Positions 54,888 through 63,975 of a DNA stretch of 64,000 nt are shown here, in pieces. The first letter of the stretch is position 1. Each line of letters starts with the position of its first letter. The position numbers and the translations under genes are program-made. This DNA is from Comamonadaceae bacterium OTU4NAUVB1 (lineage in GTDB: Bacteria; Pseudomonadota; Gammaproteobacteria; Burkholderiales; Burkholderiaceae_C), in NCBI GenBank assembly GCA_024372625.1, contig CP099607.1:248001-312000 (forward strand), given 5' to 3'. The notes beneath the pieces were generated by a model that worked only from the letters and a program-made list of their open reading frames with translations, ran no database searches and was not told the DNA's origin.

Positions 54888-55010
54888 ATTGTCAATGCGT
54901 CAAATGCCGCAACGCCGCGCCGTCGGTCATCCTCTCAAAATAATGCGTCCCAGCGTTCATTTCGCGCACTTCGGCCCCGGGCGAGGTGGGGGTTTCCCCA
55001 CGTGCGGGGC

Positions 55011-56675
55011 TCAGCGACAGGCGAAGCTCGCGGCGTCCTCCACATTGCCGCCGGCATAGGTCGCGACCTGGGGGTAGGGGCACAGCGGCCGCGTGCGGCC
55101 GGGCCAGGGTGCCGTGGCGGCGGCCCTGGCGACGATGCGGTCGGGCGCGATGCCGCGTTCGACCCAGTCGGCCAGCGGTGTCAGCGCGTCGTAGACGTCG
55201 GTCGAGGGACCGCCCGAGGCCGAGCAGTGGTTCATGCCGGGCACCAGGAACAGCCGCGCGAAGTCGCGCGTCGCCGCGTCGCCGCCGTTGGCGTCGGAGA
55301 GCTTGCGCACGTAGTCGATCGAGTCGTTGGCCGAGAAGATCGGATCGCTGGTGCCGTGGACGATCAGCATCTTGCCGCCGCGCTCGCGGAACGCGCCGAC
55401 GTCGGTCGAGGTGGTGTTGTAGATCGCCGCGTAGGCGTCCATGCGCGCGGGATCGGTGTCGAAGTTGAAGGTGTAGACGTCGAAGGCCGGCGCGGGCGGG
55501 GTGAAGAACTCCTTGAGCATCGCGTCGGTGGCGATGAGCGTGTGGTTGCGCGCGTTGGGCGTGGGCGTGGTGGACGTGCCCAGGCGCCAGTTGCGCCAGT
55601 CGGCGCCCTTGATGCCGCTGTCCCACGGCCAGCTCGCGTAGAGCGAACGTCCGGTCGAGTCCTTGGGACCGGCGAAGTCCCGCTTCAGCGCGCCGACCTG
55701 CGCGGCCGACAGGCAGGCGTCCGTCTTCGCGCCGGTGCACTGCAGCACGGCGGGGTCGAAGCTGCAGGCCGACGGGTTGACGCCGACGATGCCGTCGGCC
55801 AGGCCGTCCTGCGCGTCGCACTGCCTGACGACGGCGTCCGAGACCAGCGCCAGGTCCTGGGAGGACAAAGCACGGCTCAGGATGCGCCGGCCGCTGGCGG
55901 GGTCGGTGGGCGCGACGGCGTCGTACGTGAGCACGCTCCACGTCGACGCGACCGAGGCTTCCTTGGCGACCTTGATGGCCGGCGCGTTGGCCGCCACGCC
56001 GTCGAAGTAGGCCGGAAAGCGCTGCGGGAACAGCAGGGCCTGCCGGCCGCCGCCCGAGCAGCCGACGAAATAGGAGCGGTCCGGGCCGCGACCGTAGGCC
56101 TGGCCGATGAGGGCCTTGGCCGCCAGCGTCACGCGGTCGTAGGCGGCGTAGGCATGGTCGATGCGCGCCTGCGGGTCGAGCCCGAAGCTGGCGTCGGTCA
56201 CCTGGTGGCCGGCATCGGTGGTGACGACGGCGTAGCCCTTGGCGAGCGCGCTGGTCTGCAGCGCCGCCGACGAGGCGTCGTTGCCCGCCAGCGCGCCGAT
56301 CGCCAGGCGCACCACGCCGTCGTTGCCGCCGCCGCCCTGGAAGGCGAAGCGCCCGTTCCAGGTCCTGGGCAGCCGCAGTTCGAAACCGGTGTGGTAGGCC
56401 TTGCCGTCGACGCCGGTGCGCGGGTTCATGCGGCCCTGGACGACGCAGTGCGCCGGCAGCGTGACGCCGTTGACGACCGTGCCCTGCGCCACCGCGACGC
56501 CGGTCAGCGTGGTCTCGGGCAGGCGCGCGCCGGCGAGGGCCTCGCACTCGCCCACCAGGCTGGAGGTGGTGGGCAGCGGCGCCGGGCGGGGCGCGTCGTC
56601 GCCACCGCCGCCGCAGGCGCACAGCGCCGCGGCGGCCAGCGCCGCGGCGGAGGATCGGATCGTCGGGAAGGTCAT
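55011..56675 (-). CDS. Tannase/feruloyl esterase family exported protein
   Basis: 554 residues. A signal peptide of lipoprotein type ends at LAAAALCACGGGG. Motifs are FAFQGGGGNDGVV, VVTTDAGHQVTDASFG, the nucleophile YFVGCSGGGRQALLFPQRF, KMLIVHGTSDPIFS and PGMNHCSASGGPS, giving a complete CS-D-HC set. It should hydrolyse gallate or hydroxycinnamate esters. It is divergent from a Bug receptor gene at 56881. Two operator-like motifs lie in the 205-base divergent region. Confidence 0.93.
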   Translation of the reverse strand: MTFPTIRSSAAALAAAALCACGGGGDDAPRPAPLPTTSSLVGECEALAGARLPETTLTGVAVAQGTVVNGVTLPAHCVVQGRMNPRTGVDGKAYHTGFELRLPRTWNGRFAFQGGGGNDGVVRLAIGALAGNDASSAALQTSALAKGYAVVTTDAGHQVTDASFGLDPQARIDHAYAAYDRVTLAAKALIGQAYGRGPDRSYFVGCSGGGRQALLFPQRFPAYFDGVAANAPAIKVAKEASVASTWSVLTYDAVAPTDPASGRRILSRALSSQDLALVSDAVVRQCDAQDGLADGIVGVNPSACSFDPAVLQCTGAKTDACLSAAQVGALKRDFAGPKDSTGRSLYASWPWDSGIKGADWRNWRLGTSTTPTPNARNHTLIATDAMLKEFFTPPAPAFDVYTFNFDTDPARMDAYAAIYNTTSTDVGAFRERGGKMLIVHGTSDPIFSANDSIDYVRKLSDANGGDAATRDFARLFLVPGMNHCSASGGPSTDVYDALTPLADWVERGIAPDRIVARAAATAPWPGRTRPLCPYPQVATYAGGNVEDAASFACR

Positions 56676-56732
56676 GGGTGTGTCTCCGGGGTTCGTCGTC
56701 GGCGGACGTTACGGCGCGGGACCGGCGGGGCG

Positions 56733-56750
56733 GTCATCCCAGAAGATGAC
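56733..56750. promoter_or_regulatory. Bipartite operator-like motif, copy 1
   Basis: GTCATC-CCAGAA-GATGAC: a perfect 6-bp inverted repeat around six bases, 57 bases before the tannase start codon. Same layout as copies at 56774, 60444 and 60481. Confidence 0.65.
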
Positions 56751-56773
56751 AGCGCGCCCGGCCGCGCGCCGGT

Positions 56774-56791
56774 GTCGTCCTCAGGGATGAC
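56774..56791. promoter_or_regulatory. Bipartite operator-like motif, copy 2
   Basis: GTCGTC-CTCAGG-GATGAC, 41 bases from copy 1 (start to start) and 89 bases before the Bug gene start. The right arm is identical in all four copies and each is followed by A. Confidence 0.6.
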
Positions 56792-56880
56792 AACGCCGGG
56801 GCCCCGGGTGCCGGAGACTCGGAACCACTCGAAGAACCACGGGACCCCGGAGGTCCCGACCCGCCCTGGAGACACCACCG

Positions 56881-57864
56881 ATGCTGCGCCGACACCTGCT
56901 CGCCCTCACCCTCGCCTCGGCCACGGCCGCCGCCCTGCCCGTGGCGGCGCTCGCCCAGGCGGCGCCCTACCCGGACCGCCAGGTGCGCCTGATCGTCGGC
57001 TTCCCGGCCGGCACCGGACCCGACGTCGTCGCCCGCACCGTCGGGCAGAAGCTCGGCGAACTGCTCAGGCAGCCGGTGGTGGTGGACAACCGCGCCGGCG
57101 CCGGCGGGCAGATCGGCGCGCAGGCGGTGGCCAAGGCCGCGCCGGACGGCCACACGCTGCTGCTGGGCGAGGTGGGATCGATCAGCATCGCCCCGGCCTC
57201 GTACACCAAGCTCTCCTACGACCCGGCGCGCGAGCTGGTCGCGGTGTCGGAGCTGGTGCGCTCGGACTTCATCCTGGTGGTGCCGCCCGACTCGCCCTAC
57301 CGCAGCGTGAAGGAACTCGTCGCCGGCGCCCGGGCCAAGGGCGAGCGCGTGAACTTCGGCACCTTCGGCGCCGGCACGCCGGGGCACTTCGGCGCCGAGG
57401 TGTTCGCCGCCGAGGCCGGCCTGAAGATCGAGCCGGTGCACTACCGCGCCACCGGCGACGCCATCACCGCGCTGGTGGCCGGGGACGTGCAGGCCGCCTT
57501 CGTGACCACCGCGCTGGCGGCGCCGCAGATCAAGGGGGGCAAGCTGCGCGCCCTGGCGACCACCGGGGCGGCGCGCTCGGCACTGCTGCCGGAGGTGGCG
57601 ACCATGGCCGAAGCCGGTTTCCCCAAGGTCGACTTCTCCGCCTGGTTCGCGCTGATGGCGCCGGCCGGCACGCCCACGGCCACGCTCGACGCGCTGGGTC
57701 AGGCGGCGGTCGCGACCCTGCAGGCACCGGAGGTGCGGCGCGTGCTGCAGGAAGCCGGCTTCACCCTGGCCGGCACGGGCCGCGCCGACAGCGAGCGGAT
57801 GGTGAGGAGCGAGGCCACGCGCTGGGCGGGCGTGGTGAAGGCGACCGGCTTCAAGGCCGATTGA
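56881..57864 (+). CDS. Bug-family tripartite tricarboxylate transporter substrate receptor
   Basis: 327 residues. The signal peptide ends at AALAQAAPYP (about residue 23). Motifs: LIVGFPAGTGPDVVARTVGQ, VVDNRAGAGGQIGAQAVAKA, PDGHTLLLG, GTFGAGTPGHFGAEVF and LVAGDVQAAFVTT. It binds a carboxylate or aromatic acid in the periplasm. GGAGACACCACCG precedes the ATG. It probably forms one regulated unit with the divergent tannase: the esterase could release the acid that the receptor captures. Confidence 0.93.
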   Translation: MLRRHLLALTLASATAAALPVAALAQAAPYPDRQVRLIVGFPAGTGPDVVARTVGQKLGELLRQPVVVDNRAGAGGQIGAQAVAKAAPDGHTLLLGEVGSISIAPASYTKLSYDPARELVAVSELVRSDFILVVPPDSPYRSVKELVAGARAKGERVNFGTFGAGTPGHFGAEVFAAEAGLKIEPVHYRATGDAITALVAGDVQAAFVTTALAAPQIKGGKLRALATTGAARSALLPEVATMAEAGFPKVDFSAWFALMAPAGTPTATLDALGQAAVATLQAPEVRRVLQEAGFTLAGTGRADSERMVRSEATRWAGVVKATGFKAD

Positions 57865-57912
57865 GCGAACCGCCGCGCCGGGACCGGCCGTGCCGGCCGC
57901 GCCGGCGGTCCC

Positions 57913-58935
57913 TCAGACCGTCGCGCCGGAACTGCGCACCACGGCGCCCCATTTCTCGCTTTCCCGCCGGATCCGCTGCGCGTAGGCGGCCGCGTCGCCC
58001 AGCATCGGTTCGGCGCCCTCGATGCCCAGTTTCGACTGGAACGCGGGCGTCGCGGCCACCTGGAGGATCTGCGCGCCGAACCTGTCGATCTCGGCCGCCG
58101 GGACCCCCTTGGGCGCCAGGATGCCGTAGGTCAGCGAACTCTCGAAGCCGGCCAGCGGCGCGATGCGCGACGCGGCCACCGTCGGGACGTCGGGCAGCAG
58201 CGCGAGGCGATCCGCGCTGGTCACGGCCAGCGCCCGCAGCTTGCCCGCCCTGACCAGCGCCAGCGCGGCCGGGATCACGCTGAAGCTGAAGTCCACCTGC
58301 CCGCCGGCCAGGTCGGTGAGCGACGGCGCCGTGCCCTTGTACGGCACGTGCGTCGCCCTGACTCCCAGCATGTGGATGAACATCTCGCCCGTCAGGTGGC
58401 CGCCCGTGCCGGCGCCGCTGGAGGCGTAGTTCAACCCGCCGCCGGACCGGCGCAGCGCCTGCGCGAGCTGGCCGACGTCCTGGATCGGCGAGGTCGCCGG
58501 CACCACCAGCAGCAGGGCGGACGAAGCGAACATCGCGACCGGCTGCAGGTCCGTCGCGGCGTTGAACTTCAGGTCCTTGTAGAGCACCGGATTGATCGAC
58601 ACCGTGCCGGTGTGGCCCAGCAGCCACGTGCCGCCGTCGGGCGCCGCCCGCAGGACGGCCTCGGTGCCCAGGTTGCCGCCGGCCCCGGGCCGGTTCTCCA
58701 CCACGACGGCCCGGCCGAAGGTCCGGTCGAGGCCGTCGGCCATCTGGCGCGCGAAGGCGTCGTTGCCGCCGCCGGGGGCGAACGGCACGACGAGGCGGAC
58801 CGTCGCCTGGCGTGTCTGGCCCCGGGCGGGCAGCGCGGCGACCGCCGAGGCCGCCACGGCGGCACCCAGCCAGCGGCGCCGGGACGTCGGCGCGGCCGGC
58901 ATGGCCGGGGCGCGCCCTGGAAAGAAACGTTTCAT
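57913..58935 (-). CDS. Bug-family tripartite tricarboxylate transporter substrate receptor
   Basis: 340 residues from ATG 58935. The leader MKRFFPG ... SRRRWLGAAVAAS is twin-arginine-like with cleavage near LPARGQT. Motifs: LVVPFAPGGGNDAFARQMADG, VVENRPGAGGNLGTEAVLRA, LNYASSGAGTGGHLTGEMF and THVPYKGTAPSLTDLAGGQ. Its start overlaps the stop of the LuxR-type gene (ATGA), so the regulator and the receptor are made together. It converges on the other Bug gene with a 48-base gap. Confidence 0.92.
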   Translation of the reverse strand: MKRFFPGRAPAMPAAPTSRRRWLGAAVAASAVAALPARGQTRQATVRLVVPFAPGGGNDAFARQMADGLDRTFGRAVVVENRPGAGGNLGTEAVLRAAPDGGTWLLGHTGTVSINPVLYKDLKFNAATDLQPVAMFASSALLLVVPATSPIQDVGQLAQALRRSGGGLNYASSGAGTGGHLTGEMFIHMLGVRATHVPYKGTAPSLTDLAGGQVDFSFSVIPAALALVRAGKLRALAVTSADRLALLPDVPTVAASRIAPLAGFESSLTYGILAPKGVPAAEIDRFGAQILQVAATPAFQSKLGIEGAEPMLGDAAAYAQRIRRESEKWGAVVRSSGATV

Positions 58936-59771
58936 CGGCACCCTCGCGCGTTCAGACCGACCGCCGTCGCCGCGACGCGCCGGCCGGCCGGCGCCGCCAC
59001 GAACAGCGCGAACAGCTCGCTCTTGAAATGGATGCCCAGCCGGTCGAAGGCACGGGCGCGGTAGGTCTTCACGGTGCACACGCCCAGGCCCATGTCGGCG
59101 GCGATGCCGTCGTAGGTGATGCCGCGCAGCAGCCGTTCGAGCACGTCGAGTTCGCGGTCGGTCAGCGCCGGGCAGCGCGCGCGCAAGGCCTCGCGCGGCC
59201 CCGGTGGCGGCACCGGCGGCTGCGTCCATTCGACGTGCCGCGCCACGGCCGCGATGAGCGTCGCGGCGATGTCGCCGAAGCGCCCGGCCAGCGAGCCGTC
59301 GGCGCCGCGCGCCGCGTCGTGGCGGTAGGCGTTGACCGCCAGCAGCGAGCCGTCGGGCTCGGCGCGCGCGACCGAGACGCGCTCGACCATGCCGTGGCGG
59401 CGGTAGATGGCGTCGCGATGCTCGACGTTGGGCGCTTCGTCGGCGCGCATCTGCAGCATCACCGCGCGTCCGGCGACGCCGTCGCGCCGCACCGCCTCGA
59501 AGCTCGAATCGCGCAGGTAGAGCTGCCGGTCGCGGTAGATGGAGAAGCATTCGCCGGTGGTGTCGGCCACGCCGTGGCTGGCCGACAGGTGCATCACCGG
59601 CGGGCGGTCGCGCCACAGCCGGTACACCGACCACGAGCCGATGCCCAGCACGGGCGACAGGCTGGCGAGCGCGCGGGTGGCGAAGCGCTCCCGCCCGATG
59701 GCGTCGACGACGTCGGCCATCGCCGCGTGCGTGCCGGTGCGGTCGGCGTGCTCCAGGCCCCAGGAATTCAT
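58932..59771 (-). CDS. LuxR-type transcriptional regulator of the second catabolic island
   Basis: 279 residues. The C-terminal GerE helix-turn-helix is LTDRELDVLERLLRGITYDGI and MGLGVCTVKTYRARAFDRLG (about 195-250), each quoted in part. The N-terminal 180 residues are a sensor domain without receiver residues, in the style of the gene at 4299-5090. It is in the order DUF3237, LuxR, Bug on the minus strand and is the likely reader of the four operator motifs in the island, because no other regulator is present here. Confidence 0.88.
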   Translation of the reverse strand: MNSWGLEHADRTGTHAAMADVVDAIGRERFATRALASLSPVLGIGSWSVYRLWRDRPPVMHLSASHGVADTTGECFSIYRDRQLYLRDSSFEAVRRDGVAGRAVMLQMRADEAPNVEHRDAIYRRHGMVERVSVARAEPDGSLLAVNAYRHDAARGADGSLAGRFGDIAATLIAAVARHVEWTQPPVPPPGPREALRARCPALTDRELDVLERLLRGITYDGIAADMGLGVCTVKTYRARAFDRLGIHFKSELFALFVAAPAGRRVAATAVGLNARGCR

Positions 59772-59873
59772 GTGCGTGTGTCTCCGGCGCGCGCGCCGGC
59801 GCCCCTCGGTCGAGCTTAAGCCGCCGGCCGCCGGCCGCCGACTGGCGCTTACCCTGAAGCCGGCGGTCCGGGC

Positions 59874-60365
59874 TCAGGTCAGGCGGTAGACGTCGAGCAG
59901 CACGCGGCTCGCCTCGCGCGTGCCCCGGGCGATGGCCATGGTCGCGTTGAGGTGCGCCCAGCGCGCCGCGCCGGTGGTGAAGCGGATCAGCGTGCGGAAG
60001 AAATAGGCGTCGCCGGCGACCGCCTCGCCGCGCCCGAGCCGCGCCATCACCTCGGCCGGACCGTGGCGCAGGCCGCTGCTGCGGACCTCCACCAGCGCGC
60101 CGTCGTCCAGCCGCAGCACGTAGTGGGCCTCGATCTCCAGCACGCCGTCGGCCCGGTTGAGCTGCCAGTCGACGCCGCCCTCGACCAGGCGGCCGTTGAG
60201 CTCGGCCCCGCGCACGGTGCCCCCGCCCAGGGGCACGTAGCGGCGCTCGCCGCGCGGCGACGCGCCCAGGCTCGTCAGCGCGCCGACCTCGCAGACGATG
60301 CGTGTCATGGGCACCAGCGCGGGCGCGGGAAGGGAGAAGGCGTCGGGATCGGCTCGGTCGTTCAT
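59874..60365 (-). CDS. DUF3237 protein
   Basis: 163 residues from ATG 60365 (MNDRADPDAFSLP). The frame is open further to 60500, but that part crosses the operator motifs and is not family-like. DUF3237 blocks: GERRYVPLGGGTVRGAEL, GVDWQLNRADGVLEIEAHY, LVEVRSSGLRHGP and YFFRTLIRFTTGAARWAHLN. The family forms a small beta barrel; function unknown. AAAAGGAAAAGGGGG lies upstream, though a little far. Confidence 0.87.
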   Translation of the reverse strand: MNDRADPDAFSLPAPALVPMTRIVCEVGALTSLGASPRGERRYVPLGGGTVRGAELNGRLVEGGVDWQLNRADGVLEIEAHYVLRLDDGALVEVRSSGLRHGPAEVMARLGRGEAVAGDAYFFRTLIRFTTGAARWAHLNATMAIARGTREASRVLLDVYRLT

Positions 60366-60443
60366 GGCGAAAAGGAAAAGGGGGCGGTGCGGGGACGCGC
60401 GGTGGCGGAACGGCCACGATAAGGCGCCCGGTCGCCGGGCGGC

Positions 60444-60461
60444 GTCCCCCCAGAGGATGAC
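60444..60461. promoter_or_regulatory. Bipartite operator-like motif, copy 3
   Basis: GTCCCC-CCAGAG-GATGAC, 78 bases before the DUF3237 start. The left arm is the most degenerate of the four copies; the right arm and following A are kept. Confidence 0.55.
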
Positions 60462-60480
60462 AAGGCGGCACGACCGCCCT

Positions 60481-60498
60481 GTCAGCTTCTGGGATGAC
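60481..60498. promoter_or_regulatory. Bipartite operator-like motif, copy 4
   Basis: GTCAGC-TTCTGG-GATGAC, 37 bases from copy 3 and 59 bases before the FAD oxidoreductase start. Read on the other strand it matches copy 1 at 16 of 18 positions, including the central CCAGAA. Confidence 0.62.
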
Positions 60499-60557
60499 AC
60501 GTCACGCCGCGCGGCGCGTCACACTCCGTTTCCAGGAATCACGGCAGGAGACGACGC

Positions 60558-61808
60558 ATGAAGGTATTGATCGCGGGAGCCGGCATCGCCGGACTGGTGC
60601 TGGCACTGAAGCTGCAGCGCATGGGGGTCGAGGTCGAGGTGTTCGAGACCTCGCGCGAGATCCGCCCGCTGGGCGTGGGCATCAACCTGCTGCCCCACGC
60701 GGTGGCGGTGCTCGAATCGATCGGGCTGCGCGACGCGGTGGCCGAGCGCGCCATCGAGACCTCGTCGCTCCGGTATTTCAACAAGTTCGGCCAGCCGGTG
60801 TGGAGCGAGCCGCGCGGGCTGGCCGCGGGCTACCCGGTGCCGCAGTTCTCGGTGCACCGGGGCGAGTTCCAGGTGCTGCTCTACCAGACCGCCGTGGCGC
60901 GCCTGGGCGCCGGCGCGATCCGGCTGGGCCATGCCTTCGCCGGCTTCACGCAGGACGCCGGCGGCGTGACCGCCACCCTGCGCCGCGAGGACGGCAGCAC
61001 GGTCGAGGCGCGCGGCGACGTGCTGGTGGGCGCCGACGGCATCCACTCGGCGGTGCGCAAGGCGCTCTATCCGGACGACGCGCCCACGCGCTTCGCCGGC
61101 CGCATGCTCTGGCGCGGCGTGACCGAGACCACGCCCTTCCTCGACGGCCGCACCATGTTCATGGCCGGCCACCAGGACCAGAAGTTCGTCTGCTACCCGA
61201 TCTCCGAGCCCCTGCGTCGCGCGGGCCGCTCGCGCATCAACTGGATCGCCGAGCTGCGCGTGCCGGGCGACACCCCGCCGCGCACCGACTGGAACAAGAA
61301 GGTCGACAAGTCCGTCTTCTCCGGTGCCTTCACCGACTGGCGGTGGGACTGGATCGACATCCCGGCGGTGATCGAAGGCGCCGAGGCGGTCTACGAATTC
61401 CCGCTGGTGGACCGCGACACCCTCCCCCGCTGGACCTTCGGCCGCGTCACGCTGATGGGCGACGCCGCCCACGCGATGTACCCGATCGGCTCCAACGGCA
61501 GCGCGCAGGCCATCGTCGACGCGGCCTATTTCGCGGAATGCCTGGGCCTGCTGCGCGAGAAGCGACTGAGTTCCATCGAACACGCCTTGCTGGAGTACGA
61601 GGCCGACCGGCTGCCGAAGACCACCGGCATCGTGCTGCGCAACCGCCTGAACGGGCCGGAGCAGGTGATGCAGGTGGCGGAGGAGCGGGCGCCGGAGGGC
61701 TTCGCCGGCCAAGTCCAGGAGGTCATCCCGCAGGCGGAGCTGGAGGAGATCGCGGCGCGCTACAAGCGGGTGGCGGGCTTCGACGTGGAGCGGTTGCGCA
61801 CGGTCTGA
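60558..61808 (+). CDS. FAD-dependent oxidoreductase (salicylate hydroxylase-like)
   Basis: 416 residues. FAD site GAGIAGLVLALKLQRMG at the N-terminus, the middle motif VLVGADGIHSAVRKALYP (about 156-173), and GRVTLMGDAAHAMYPIGSNG (about 295-314) with the normal GD. This is a class A flavoprotein hydroxylase; the substrate is probably an aromatic acid. GGAGACGACGC precedes the ATG. It is divergent from DUF3237, with two operator-like motifs between. Confidence 0.92.
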   Translation: MKVLIAGAGIAGLVLALKLQRMGVEVEVFETSREIRPLGVGINLLPHAVAVLESIGLRDAVAERAIETSSLRYFNKFGQPVWSEPRGLAAGYPVPQFSVHRGEFQVLLYQTAVARLGAGAIRLGHAFAGFTQDAGGVTATLRREDGSTVEARGDVLVGADGIHSAVRKALYPDDAPTRFAGRMLWRGVTETTPFLDGRTMFMAGHQDQKFVCYPISEPLRRAGRSRINWIAELRVPGDTPPRTDWNKKVDKSVFSGAFTDWRWDWIDIPAVIEGAEAVYEFPLVDRDTLPRWTFGRVTLMGDAAHAMYPIGSNGSAQAIVDAAYFAECLGLLREKRLSSIEHALLEYEADRLPKTTGIVLRNRLNGPEQVMQVAEERAPEGFAGQVQEVIPQAELEEIAARYKRVAGFDVERLRTV

Positions 61809-62039
61809 ACTGCCGGTCGCGCCGGATCGGAAGTCCGCGCTCGCCGCGTTGCCTCGCGCATCGAAGACGTGTCGCTTCGAACCCGATGATGTCCACGCGC
61901 GATGGCGTCGGCCGAGGGTAATTCCCCGAAGGTCGAAGCGATGGCGAACGTTAATCTGATTTGATCAACCGATCCGGCTCCGACGGGAGACAGGTCGACG
62001 GAAACGTCGGCTGGATCGACCTACCGAAGACGGAACGAC

Positions 62040-63104
62040 ATGCCATTCACATCCCATCGCCCGAGCAGCGCGTTCGTCGCCCTCTGCCTCGTGGCCGCCA
62101 GCGCTTCCCTCCTGGCCCAGCCCGCCCCGCTCGCGCCACGGGACGTGCCCGCGAAGACGATTCCCGTGCCGGACACCGTGAGTCCGGCCATGCGGCAGAT
62201 CATCGCGCAGCCCCTGCGCGCGGGCTGGAACACGCCACCGACGACGGCGGAGGGCTGGAAGCAACTGGCGGAGAGCACGCGGGTGAACGCCCTGCCCAAC
62301 GTCCAGGCCATGCGCGAGCGGCTGAAGGTGCGTGTCGAGCCCGGCACGATGGCCGGCGTGAAGGTCTACACGGTCACGCCGGAGCGGATCCTGCCGCAGA
62401 ACCGCGATCGCGTTCTGGTGCAGATCCACGGCGGCTGCTACGTGCTGAACCCGGCGGAGGCGGCGCTGCCGGAGGCGATGCTGATCGCCGCCATCGGCGG
62501 CTACCGCGTCATCGCGGTCGACTACCGCATGCCGCCCGAGGCCTATTTTCCGGCCGCGCTCGACGATTCGATGGCCGTGTACAGGGCGGTGATCGCCAGG
62601 ACCGATCCCAGGCGCGTGGGCCTCATCGGCACGTCGGCAGGCGGCGCACTGGTGCTCGAAATGGGCCTGCGCGCGAAACAGATGGGCATCGCCCTGCCGG
62701 GCGCGATCGCCTCCGGCACGCCCATGTCGGACAGCACCAAGACGGGCGACACCTTCCAGACCAATGCCATGCTCGACAACGTGCTGGTGTCGACCGAAGG
62801 CTTCTGCGACGCGGCCGCCGCCTTCTACGCCAACGGCCACGACCTGAAGGACCCGCTGATCTCGCCGATCTACGGCGACATGAGCGGCTTCCCGCCGACG
62901 ATCCTCACTTCCGGAACGCGCGACCTGCTGCTGAGCAACACGGTGCGCGTGCACCGCAAGTTGCGCAACCTCGGCATCGATTCGTTCCTGCAGGTCTACG
63001 AAGGCCAATCGCACGCGCAGTACGGACGCGACGACCGCATTCCCGAGGTCCGCGAAGCGTTCAGCGAGATCGGGACGTTCATGAATGCGCATTTGAAGCA
63101 GTGA
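62040..63104 (+). CDS. Exported alpha/beta hydrolase, hormone-sensitive-lipase type
   Basis: 354 residues. The signal peptide ends near SLLAQPAP (residue 26). The HSL-type oxyanion motif HGGCYVL (about 130), VDYRMPPEAYFPAALDD, the nucleophile elbow GTSAGG (about 200), the acid SGTRDLLLSN (about 290) and His EGQSHAQYG (about 325) give a complete triad. It is an esterase for short esters, probably periplasmic. The 231 bases before it hold TTGATCAA near 61963 but no supported gene. Confidence 0.9.
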   Translation: MPFTSHRPSSAFVALCLVAASASLLAQPAPLAPRDVPAKTIPVPDTVSPAMRQIIAQPLRAGWNTPPTTAEGWKQLAESTRVNALPNVQAMRERLKVRVEPGTMAGVKVYTVTPERILPQNRDRVLVQIHGGCYVLNPAEAALPEAMLIAAIGGYRVIAVDYRMPPEAYFPAALDDSMAVYRAVIARTDPRRVGLIGTSAGGALVLEMGLRAKQMGIALPGAIASGTPMSDSTKTGDTFQTNAMLDNVLVSTEGFCDAAAAFYANGHDLKDPLISPIYGDMSGFPPTILTSGTRDLLLSNTVRVHRKLRNLGIDSFLQVYEGQSHAQYGRDDRIPEVREAFSEIGTFMNAHLKQ

Positions 63105-63183
63105 TGCGTGCTCGCCGGCCCGAGGGGCGATGGCGGGCCGCCCGATGCCGCGAGGCGCTTGGTCAAGACGACGCCGGACGACC

Positions 63184-63975
63184 TCACGGCAGCCGGCCGA
63201 ATCCCGGCCATCGCAGGGCCCGGTCGTCGACGTCGAGGCCGAAACCGAGTCCCAGCAGGTTGAATTCCACACCCTCGTCGCGCGCCACCGTCACGCCGGC
63301 CAGCCCCAACGCCGACAGCTGCCAACCGGTGCCGCTGGGCGCGTGGTCGACGAAGGTGGTCGCGCCCAGGTAGTCCTTGCCGATCGCCGTGGGCGGCAGG
63401 TCCAGCCGCAGCGCGGGCACCTGCCGCGCGACCCAGGCCACGAAGGTGTTGCTGTTCGGGCCGGGCCAGAGGCGGTAGGACTCGCGCCAGGGATAGGCCG
63501 CCACGGCCGCCTCGATCTGCCCGATCATGGCTTCCGCCCGCGCCCCCCGGTGGTCGGCCAGCAGCTGCGGATAGGCGCCGTACCAGAGCATGTCGGGGGC
63601 TTCCACGTCGCTGGTGACCATGGCGTCGCCGCCGCGGCGGGCCCGCCAGCCGACGATGTGATAGGTGGTGTAGCGCGGGGCGCCGGCGCGCTTGACGGCG
63701 ATCCAGGGATGGATGCCGAAGGCCCCGCGCCAGCGCACGATCCGCGCGCCGTAGACCTGCACCACCGCGCCGCGCTCGAGCCCCGGATCGGGTGCCTGTC
63801 CGGTGCGCTCCTGACGCGTCAGGTGCCAGGGCGTGCTCAGGTCCAGGTCGCCGAAGATCAGCACGCCGGCCGGGCCCAGCAGCAGCAGCGCGACCAGGCC
63901 CAGGAACCGGATCGACCAGCGCGCCCGGCGCGACGCGCGCTGGCGAACCGGAGGCGGTGACGGTGCGTCGGCCAT
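63184..63975 (-). CDS. DUF3750 protein, membrane-anchored
   Basis: 263 residues. One membrane helix (about residues 24-46, FLGLVALLLLGPAGVLIF) anchors a domain with VVQVYGARIVRWRGAFGIHPW, TYHIVGWRARRGGD, WRESYRLWPGPNSNTFVAWV and AIGKDYLGATTFVDHAPSG. These are DUF3750 blocks; the conserved His, Asn and Ser suggest a papain/NlpC-like fold, but function is unknown. The end of the window is 25 bases past its start, so its promoter is not seen. It converges on the esterase gene. Confidence 0.87.
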   Translation of the reverse strand: MADAPSPPPVRQRASRRARWSIRFLGLVALLLLGPAGVLIFGDLDLSTPWHLTRQERTGQAPDPGLERGAVVQVYGARIVRWRGAFGIHPWIAVKRAGAPRYTTYHIVGWRARRGGDAMVTSDVEAPDMLWYGAYPQLLADHRGARAEAMIGQIEAAVAAYPWRESYRLWPGPNSNTFVAWVARQVPALRLDLPPTAIGKDYLGATTFVDHAPSGTGWQLSALGLAGVTVARDEGVEFNLLGLGFGLDVDDRALRWPGFGRLP

